Positions 59,159 through 64,000 of a DNA stretch of 64,000 bases are shown in pieces. A program made the position numbers and the translations under genes. Under the pieces are notes generated by a model that was given only the letters and a program-made list of their open reading frames with translations, was not told the DNA's origin and made no database searches. The stretch is from Olsenella massiliensis. Lineage in GTDB: Bacteria; Actinomycetota; Coriobacteriia; Coriobacteriales; Atopobiaceae. The stretch's first letter is position 1. The number at the start of each line of letters is the position of its first letter. The stretch covers positions 186,001-250,000 of the forward strand of contig NZ_LN898210.1 in NCBI RefSeq assembly GCF_001457795.1. Direction: 5' to 3'.

Positions 59159-59182
59159 CCCCGCCTCGGCGGGGCATTTTTT
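59159..59182 (+). terminator. Terminator after the element gene
   Basis: Stem CCCCGC/GCGGGG, loop CTCG, then CA and six Ts. Confidence 0.85.
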
Positions 59183-59231
59183 GTCGCTTTTTACCCTTTG
59201 CCTCATGGCTTGCCGCTTACCGCCAGAAGAA

Positions 59232-59474
59232 CTAGTGTTCTCTAACTGTAATGCCATCCGAGAACCCCGTTAGAAAATTAGGATTGGAGTTGGTTACGTT
59301 GGCAATTGCTACGAGATTTTCGGCACTTGGAGTTCTAAGCCCGCGCTCCCAGTTAGACACGGTTTGCTTATCGACCCCGATACCTTCGCCTAGCTCAACC
59401 TGGCTGATGTGCGCCGTAGTGCGAGCAATGCGAATACGGTTACCTATCAATCTCTTGATTTCAGAAACTTCCAT
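59232..59474 (-). CDS. XRE-type helix-turn-helix regulator
   Basis: An 80-residue single-domain repressor-like protein: IKRLIGNRIRIARTTAHISQ, VELGEGIGVDKQTVSNWERG and LRTPSAENLVAIANVTN form the complete five-helix HTH, with FLTGFSDG after it. Lower GC than the host genes. Divergent from the small gene at 59629, with a perfect hairpin between them. Confidence 0.9.
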   Translation of the reverse strand: MEVSEIKRLIGNRIRIARTTAHISQVELGEGIGVDKQTVSNWERGLRTPSAENLVAIANVTNSNPNFLTGFSDGITVREH

Positions 59475-59562
59475 CTGGAACTCCTTGCTAGGGTGGTAGG
59501 CCGTTATTTATATTGTAGATAAAAAACAGTTGATATAGTAGAACGAAAGGCCTATATTGTTC

Positions 59563-59599
59563 TTGTCTCTTAGTAGGTCGTTTACCTACTAAGAGACAA
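59563..59599. repeat. Perfect 15-bp inverted repeat in the XRE upstream gap
   Basis: Arms TTGTCTCTTAGTAGG (59563-59577) and CCTACTAAGAGACAA (59585-59599) around loop TCGTTTA. AT-rich surroundings. It may be an operator for the XRE protein or a terminator-like hairpin. Its resemblance to the Nextera end is limited to the outer nine bases. Confidence 0.75.
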
Positions 59600-59628
59600 A
59601 AACCGCCTACCAGTGAGGGGAGCACACC

Positions 59629-59859
59629 ATGAGTGGCATCGAGACAAGGGCATATGCAGACGACGACAGCATCAGGATCTATTACCTTAAGGACGGGGAG
59701 ACGGTCTGGGCTAGCCGGTACACGAGCCTTGAGGACGCCACCTATGTAGCGCAAGACTTCATCGGCCTTGCCACTCAGTGCATGGACCCCATCGAGGAGG
59801 GCTGGCCCGGTGAGCAGCTTGACGAAGCCGCCGAGCTTGGCACCCCCATCACCACCTAA
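59629..59859 (+). CDS. Small acidic hypothetical protein
   Basis: A 76-residue acidic protein (MSGIETRAYADDDSIRI) with a clear ribosome site GTGAGGGGAGCACACC. No membrane segment or known motif is seen. It lies 155 bp from the divergent XRE gene and could be its target. Unknown function. Confidence 0.65.
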   Translation: MSGIETRAYADDDSIRIYYLKDGETVWASRYTSLEDATYVAQDFIGLATQCMDPIEEGWPGEQLDEAAELGTPITT

Positions 59860-60008
59860 CTGCACGACGCCAGGACTGTCGACACCGACTGCATCAGGCC
59901 CGAGAAGGCGACCACGGCATACGAGAAGGCCTTCGCGAGGGCGATTTACGAGACCGCAAAACGGAAACGGGGGCGGGGCTGCCTCGACCCCCACATGACT
60001 GGAGGCAT
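59860..60008 (+). pseudogene. Possible coding remnant with no start codon
   Basis: Directly after the previous stop, the same frame stays open for about 50 codons with host-like codon use and protein-like text (DTDCIRPEKATTAYEKAFAR, then AIYETAKRKRGRG). There is no ATG/GTG/TTG with a ribosome site before it. It may be a decayed gene, a read-through tail of the 76-residue protein, or a sequencing error at the TAA. Confidence 0.35.
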
Positions 60009-60497
60009 ATGGAGGGCGGCAGGGCGAGGCGCGGCGGGGAGAGCTTCGAGCGCCAGAAGAGGGAGCGCCCGAAGGCGGAGTTTCGCGCCTTGCGCGAGAC
60101 GATCGGCATGACGCAGGGGTTCCTCGCAAGCGCCCTCATGGTGGGCGACAGGAGCGTGCGCAGGTGGGAGGGGCCGGACGACAGGTACTACCCGCCAGAC
60201 GACGCCTGGGACCTCGTTGACGCCGCGCTCAGGCGGCAGAGGCGCGTCGTGGCACTCGCCCTCGCGAGGGTGGACGAGACGGCGAGGGAGCGGGGAGGCT
60301 ACCCCGACGTGGTCACGCTCACGTACTGGTCAAGCGACGAGCAGTACGTGGCGGGCAGCCGCGTTTCCGACGGCGGAGACTGGCGCATGGCGAACGCGAA
60401 CAGCCGCCTGATAGCCTTCGCGCTCAGTCGTCGCGGCGTCCGCGTCGCGTGGTCGGACGGCCCCACGGCGCCCGGTCAGGAGCGCATCGAGGCATAA
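60009..60497 (+). CDS. Helix-turn-helix protein of an accessory element
   Basis: A 162-residue protein. EFRALRETIGMTQGFLASAL and MVGDRSVRRWE, residues 23-55, form an HTH like those of phage and element anti-repressors (Aca2/YdiL type). The C-terminal part (YWSSDEQYVAGSRVSDGGDW) is not recognised. TGGAGGC stands before the ATG. GC-rich, unlike the flanking XRE gene, so the segment is mosaic. Confidence 0.75.
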   Translation: MEGGRARRGGESFERQKRERPKAEFRALRETIGMTQGFLASALMVGDRSVRRWEGPDDRYYPPDDAWDLVDAALRRQRRVVALALARVDETARERGGYPDVVTLTYWSSDEQYVAGSRVSDGGDWRMANANSRLIAFALSRRGVRVAWSDGPTAPGQERIEA

Positions 60498-60498
60498 G

Positions 60499-60528
60499 AA
60501 AAGCCCGCGCGCCAAAAGACGCGGGGGC
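60499..60528 (-). terminator. Terminator for the leftward gene at 60541
   Basis: Read on the minus strand, GCCCCCGCG and CGCGCGGGC form a stem followed by TTTTC. Confidence 0.6.
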
Positions 60529-60540
60529 ATCTCTCACGGT

Positions 60541-60798
60541 CTACTTTGTCGATACGCTCAGCTCGATGCTGGCGAGCTTGGCCGCGACGGCGTCAGAGAC
60601 CGCCTTGGCCACGGCTTCTGGGTCGGCGCCCCTCGTCGCCGCAAGGGTCTTCACGGCCTCGGTAAGCACGGCCACCTCGATCACGAGCCTGCCGCAGTAG
60701 GTGTCTATGTAGCGTATGCGCTCGGCCAAGCCCGCGCCGCTCGTCTCAACAAGGCGAAAGTCTGCCTGCATGAGGCGCCCACCGGCCTCAACCACCAT
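60541..60798 (-). CDS. Short phage-type C-terminal fragment or small protein
   Basis: The ATG at 60798 gives 85 residues: MVVEAGGRLMQADFRLVETS, YIDTYCGRLVIEVAVLTEAV, and DPEAVAKAVSDAVAAKLASI. This helical pattern resembles the C-terminal region of some actinobacterial phage tail or lysin proteins, so it may be the last piece of a longer gene. The frame stays open upstream to about 60834, exactly where base composition drops, which fits truncation at a recombination boundary. A longer reading using TTG 60834 is possible. Confidence 0.5.
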   Translation of the reverse strand: MVVEAGGRLMQADFRLVETSGAGLAERIRYIDTYCGRLVIEVAVLTEAVKTLAATRGADPEAVAKAVSDAVAAKLASIELSVSTK

Positions 60799-60834
60799 CT
60801 CGGCGCACCCGCTCAAGAAGACGAAAAACAACAA

Positions 60835-61192
60835 GAAACTTTGTCTTTAGATCTACGAAAGCCATATCATCATATTTACTTGATAATAGAAGATGTTCTG
60901 CCAATTCAGCGTTGAAGCATGGAAAAGTCCAGCCAAGGCTGTCTTTTTTGCTATCAAAACGCATGTGGAATCCTAAAGATCAATGGCGTTAAAAGCTAAA
61001 CACGGACCTTTAGTGTGTGTAGATAAGATCGAGGTCTGGAAACACTTTTTTCTTTGCAGAAAGCCTGGTAGCAAGAGGTCAGATAGGCACTGGAAGCATC
61101 ATAAGGTGCAGGATGAAGGGTGGTCCATCTGTGGGGCGTAGCCGCGGGTAGGTTGTTATTCTCTGTGTAGGAGATGCACGAGGTCTTGAGAC
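60835..61192. other. Gene-free AT-rich stretch at a composition boundary
   Basis: About 360 bp without a supportable gene in either strand. It joins the GC-rich island genes to the lower-GC sugar locus. I see no tRNA, hairpin terminator or recognisable att repeat in it. Confidence 0.6.
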
Positions 61193-61960
61193 TCAGACTT
61201 CGTCCGTATCGATCAGAAGGCAATCTGCCCTGTCCAGGCTTTCATGCCACCCTTTGCTCAGAGGCTCATCGGTGATTATCCCCGTCGCTTCCGTGAAGTC
61301 GCAGAGATGGACAAAGGACGTGTTATCGAACTTGGAATGGTCTGCGACAAAGTAGGTATGCTGCGAATGTTCGAGAACAATCCTTCTGACATCATTCCAA
61401 CGGTCGGTGGAATCTGTGATGCCGCTGTTCAGGGATAGGGATCGGCAAGAGAGAAATGAAGTGTCGACGTAATAGCGCGCTATGGTCAGTTTTGCTATAG
61501 GTCCGTAAAAGGCCTTCTCCGTTGGGGAATAGTTGCCACCGATGCCAATGAGCTTGATGTTCGAACACTTTGCAAGCATGTTCAGAATCATCAGGTTGTT
61601 GGTCAGGACCGTAATTCGCATGTCCTGCAGAACCTTCGCTATATAGAAGCAGGTCGTCGAGTTATCCAGGAAAATGGTGTCCCCGTTACTGACAAAACGT
61701 AGACAGCGCGCAGCGATGATTTTTTTGCTGTGGCGGTAGGCGGTCGTTCGGATATTGACATCTACAAGATTGTCAACACCTGTCTGGACATATGCTCCTC
61801 CATAGGAACGCCTGAGAGTCCCTTTGGATTCGAGGTCCTTGAGATCTCTCCGGATGGTTTCGTCCGTCACCGAAAAGATCTGGGCAAGTTCCGTTACAGA
61901 AGCGCTCTTCTTTTCGCGAACGATCTCTGCAATTTTCTGACGTCTGACCGCACCAATCAT
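61193..61960 (-). CDS. DeoR-family transcriptional regulator
   Basis: A 255-residue repressor. The N-terminal HTH is RRQKIAEIVREKKSASVTEL followed by IFSVTDETIRRDLKDLESKG and LRRSYGGA, typical DeoR. The C-terminal sugar-phosphate sensing domain shows FLDNSTTCFYIAKVL, VLTNNLMIL, GIGGNYSPTEKAFYGPIA and FVADHSKFDNTSFVHL. Start MIGAVRRQK at 61960 fits the family; MPSDWWT at 61981 adds seven residues. It is divergent from the galactitol-type PTS genes and probably represses them. Confidence 0.9.
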   Translation of the reverse strand: MIGAVRRQKIAEIVREKKSASVTELAQIFSVTDETIRRDLKDLESKGTLRRSYGGAYVQTGVDNLVDVNIRTTAYRHSKKIIAARCLRFVSNGDTIFLDNSTTCFYIAKVLQDMRITVLTNNLMILNMLAKCSNIKLIGIGGNYSPTEKAFYGPIAKLTIARYYVDTSFLSCRSLSLNSGITDSTDRWNDVRRIVLEHSQHTYFVADHSKFDNTSFVHLCDFTEATGIITDEPLSKGWHESLDRADCLLIDTDEV

Positions 61961-62184
61961 TGTCCACCAGTCCGAGGGCATAGAGAATCACGTTAAGACA
62001 CTAATTATTACTCTTTTTGCTTGTTCTTGTACGTCTTTTTATGAAAACCCGTTCACCGAAAAATCAACAATATATGACACAAATCAAAAAGAATCTCACA
62101 TAAACAAAAAAGAAACGTGTAATATCAGGCAATGTACTATGTGTTCTTGTTGATAGATGTTGATTTTGAGAGGTGGTGAATTCA
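61961..62184. promoter_or_regulatory. Divergent AT-rich control region
   Basis: Repeated motifs lie here: TTGTTCTTGTACG (about 62030), GTTCTTGTTGATAG (about 62142), and inverted ACAAAAAAGAAACG (about 62105). These could be DeoR operators. No consensus promoter was fixed. Confidence 0.4.
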
Positions 62185-62901
62185 ATGAAACAGATATTCA
62201 TGTCTGAAAAGGAGGCTCGTCAGGCAATTGTCGAAGTAGGAAGGCGCATGTATGGTCATGGCTATGTCGTCACTAACGACGGTAACATTTCCGTCCGGAC
62301 TTCTCGATCGGAGATAGTTGTTACGCCGACTGGTGTTTCCAAGGGATTCATGACGCCAGAGATGATGGTGAAGATGAATCTAGATGGCGAAGTGCTTGAT
62401 GCAAAGGACACAAAGCCTTCCAGCGAAGTGAAAATGCATCTGCGTGTCTACGCAGAAGACGACAATGTGACGGCGGTTGTCCATGCGCACCCCATCTACG
62501 CGACGTCCTATGCAATTGCGGGCATTCCGCTGGATGAACCGATTTTGTCTGAAGCGATGCTCCAAATAGGAGCTGTGCCTATTGCAAAATATGCGAAGCC
62601 CGGAACATATGATGTTCCGGATGGCATCGCGGCGTTCGTGAAGGGCTATGGGGCAGTACTTCTCTCGAACCATGGCGCCCTGACATGGGGGACGACGCTC
62701 GGTGAAGCATTTTCCCGCATGGAGGTGCTCGAGAACTATGCACATATCAGCTTTGTTGTAGGCCTGCTCGGTGGTGGACGAGGTCTTGATGCGGAACAGG
62801 TAGCCGGGCTGGCCGGAATCCGGAAAGAGATGGGTCTTGCGGCGATTTCCATGCCCGTGGGTCGGCAAGAAAAGGAAAACGGAGAAGACCTGATTCCGTA
62901 A
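62185..62901 (+). CDS. Class II aldolase/adducin family (L-fuculose-phosphate aldolase-like)
   Basis: A 238-residue zinc aldolase-type protein. Diagnostic text: NDGNISVRTSRSEIVVTPTG, PSSEVKMHLRVYAEDDNVTA, the zinc-binding VVHAHPIYATSYAI and LLSNHGALTWGTTLGEAF. Glu in SSEVKMH is the catalytic acid/base candidate. ATG 62185 lies 7 nt after GAGGTGG; GTG at 62173 overlaps that ribosome site and is rejected. It would cleave a sugar 1-phosphate to DHAP and an aldehyde. Codon use is less GC-rich than the chromosome average. Confidence 0.9.
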   Translation: MKQIFMSEKEARQAIVEVGRRMYGHGYVVTNDGNISVRTSRSEIVVTPTGVSKGFMTPEMMVKMNLDGEVLDAKDTKPSSEVKMHLRVYAEDDNVTAVVHAHPIYATSYAIAGIPLDEPILSEAMLQIGAVPIAKYAKPGTYDVPDGIAAFVKGYGAVLLSNHGALTWGTTLGEAFSRMEVLENYAHISFVVGLLGGGRGLDAEQVAGLAGIRKEMGLAAISMPVGRQEKENGEDLIP

Positions 62902-62954
62902 ACGTCACGGATTCTGCAGGTGCGCGCAACGAATGTGGTGAGGGGTATTTCGAA

Positions 62955-63407
62955 ATGCTGTTGAGGAAAGAACTTGTCTATGTCAATCTCAAAGCTTTGT
63001 CAAGAGAGGACTTACTTCGAAAGCTTGCAGGTGAATTTCTGAAAGAGGGGTTGGTCAAGCCGTCTTTTCCCCAGGCGATCCTTGACAGGGAGGCAGTTTA
63101 TCCCACAGGACTTCCTGCTGTTGCGTTTGATATAGCCATTCCTCATTGTGCAGCTTCGAATGTCAACGAAACGTCTATGGCGGTTGCTACCCTGGAACAT
63201 CCTGTGGAATTCCAGCAGATGGGGTCAGCAGATATAACGCTGCATCCTGAAGTCGTTTTCATGCTTGCCATCCAGGATCCCGGCAAGCAGTTGGAGATGC
63301 TCCAAAAGATCATGGGAATCATACAGGATCGCGGGCTGCTCGAAAAGATTCGCAGCTCGAAGAATGCCGATGAGCTGTATGGTTTGCTGTCGCCAAAGGT
63401 CAATTAA
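62955..63407 (+). CDS. PTS IIA component, fructose/galactitol type
   Basis: A 150-residue phosphocarrier. The phosphorylated His64 is in FDIAIPHCAAS, and REAVYPTGLPAVAF and EVVFMLAIQDPGKQLEML match the family. TGAGGGGTATTTCGAA precedes the ATG. It accepts phosphate from HPr and passes it to the IIB at 63454. Confidence 0.93.
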   Translation: MLLRKELVYVNLKALSREDLLRKLAGEFLKEGLVKPSFPQAILDREAVYPTGLPAVAFDIAIPHCAASNVNETSMAVATLEHPVEFQQMGSADITLHPEVVFMLAIQDPGKQLEMLQKIMGIIQDRGLLEKIRSSKNADELYGLLSPKVN

Positions 63408-63453
63408 GGTCAGGCTGTCGGAAGGACCGGCAAAAGCGAGAAAGGAAGCAATC

Positions 63454-63756
63454 ATGCTCAAGAAAGTAAAGTTCCTGTCAGTGTGCGGTTCAGGTGTGGT
63501 GACCTCCCACATGATGGCCAATAAAATCGTCGACATGCTCTCTGATGAGGGCTATGACGCAGAAGCTGACGAATGCAACCCCTCCGAGCTCGATGGATAT
63601 CTGATGCGCGGAAACTATGATTTCATTGCCAATTCGAGCCCCATTGGCGACGCGCATGGAGTGCCTGCATTCTCCGCAATGGGCCTCATCACGGGACTGG
63701 GAGACGAGGAGTTTTTGAAGCAGGTGCTTAATCTTCTTCAGAAAAAAGACAAGTAA
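63454..63756 (+). CDS. PTS IIB component, galactitol type
   Basis: A 100-residue phosphocarrier. Cys11 in VKFLSVCGSGVVTSHMMANK is the phosphorylation site of the Gat IIB family. GAAAGGAAGCAATC precedes ATG 63454; an in-frame start inside the IIA gene is rejected. It lies 46 bp after IIA and 47 bp before IIC. Confidence 0.94.
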   Translation: MLKKVKFLSVCGSGVVTSHMMANKIVDMLSDEGYDAEADECNPSELDGYLMRGNYDFIANSSPIGDAHGVPAFSAMGLITGLGDEEFLKQVLNLLQKKDK

Positions 63757-63803
63757 GTGCTTTTGCTCGGGCAGCAAGCTTGGATATAACAGAAAGGGAA
63801 AGA

Positions 63804-64000
63804 ATGGACGCATTCCTCAATGCCTTGAATCTGTTCTTCACGACATTCAAGGCTGCCGTTTTTGTTCCTGTATTCATTTTCATCATTGCCCTTGCCATGG
63901 GCGTAAAACCCAAGAAGGCCTTCTTCTCTGCGCTGTCAGCTGGTGTAGGCCTTGAGGGCTTTTCGCTCGTTATCGGCACGTATAGCCCGATTCTCCAGCC
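63804..64000 (+). CDS. PTS IIC component, galactitol type (cut by window end)
   Basis: Only 65 residues are visible. ATG 63804 follows AGAAAGGGAAAGA. MDAFLNALNLFFTTFKAAVF is followed by a hydrophobic run and MGVKPKKAFFSALSAGVGLE, as in GatC/SgcC permeases. It completes a IIA-IIB-IIC set. The remaining membrane domain is outside the window. Confidence 0.9.
   Translation, partial: MDAFLNALNLFFTTFKAAVFVPVFIFIIALAMGVKPKKAFFSALSAGVGLEGFSLVIGTYSPILQ

Noticed and set aside
59563-59599. Sixth degraded mosaic-end palindrome
   Set aside because: Only the outer nine bases match. The inner bases differ in a complementary way that keeps a perfect hairpin, which random read errors would not do, and no gene is broken.
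58425-62172. att repeat matching the tRNA-Pro 3' end
   Set aside because: I read through to 62172 and found no second copy of GGTTCGAATCCAGTCC or its complement; the partner site may be outside the window or lost.

Overview
The window is about 64 kb of a high-GC (roughly two-thirds G+C), densely packed chromosome. Gene content, very high GC at third codon positions, frequent GTG starts, GTGA/TGATG start-stop overlaps and protein styles fit an anaerobic actinobacterium of the Coriobacteriia, most like Olsenella/Atopobiaceae. This placement is an inference from reading the sequence; no database search was run.

Layout. 1-6401: 3' part of pyruvate phosphate dikinase, a dGTPase, and a two-gene ABC half-transporter pair behind a 34-bp inverted repeat. 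6545-23389: a long housekeeping block in nearly the Bacillus order (rplS, rnhB, yraN, comM, dprA, trmFO, xer, rpsB, tsf, pyrH, frr, uppS, cdsA, dxr, rseP, ispG, proS), covering translation, DNA uptake and recombination, phospholipid and isoprenoid synthesis and membrane proteolysis. 23390-24296: short tandem repeats, a small membrane protein and tRNA-Val. 24297-31285: a divergent LacI regulator facing a lactose/cellobiose-type PTS (IIB, IIA, IIC), a GH1 glycosidase, a GRP-type sugar transporter, an AlsE-like epimerase and an RpiB-like isomerase. 31364-32006: tRNA(CAT) and tRNA-Ala around a 30-bp tandem repeat. 32211-55369: ABC-F protein, M50 protease, scpA-scpB-rluB, cmk-plsC-ispH, a DUF512 radical-SAM protein, der-plsY-gpsA, rpe, a cysteine desulfurase, coaBC, nfo, a second ABC-F protein and a heterodimeric ABC exporter. 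55452-58243: isochorismatase-like hydrolase, GntR regulator facing deoC, and a half-length PDRP-like protein. 58348-60834: tRNA-Pro followed by small element-type genes. 60835-64000: a lower-GC segment with a DeoR regulator facing a galactitol-type PTS and a class II aldolase, cut by the window end.

The most important result concerns assembly integrity. At five places the sequence contains Illumina/Nextera library sequence, intact or degraded: 7095-7181, 9601-9638, 38692-38822, 40603-40640 and 46286-46424. Each lies in or beside a normally conserved gene (rnhB; comM/dprA; cmk; the ispH-DUF512 gap; the cysteine desulfurase). One also carries a 50-base chimeric copy of gpsA from about 6 kb away. 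The apparent broken genes at these places should be read as assembly errors, not biology.

I found no clearly new molecular system. The best biological leads are the rare-sugar PTS/GH1/AlsE/RpiB locus with its operator array, an M50 protease with a winged-helix-like insertion, an N-domain-only PDRP homologue, and the mosaic tRNA-Pro island.
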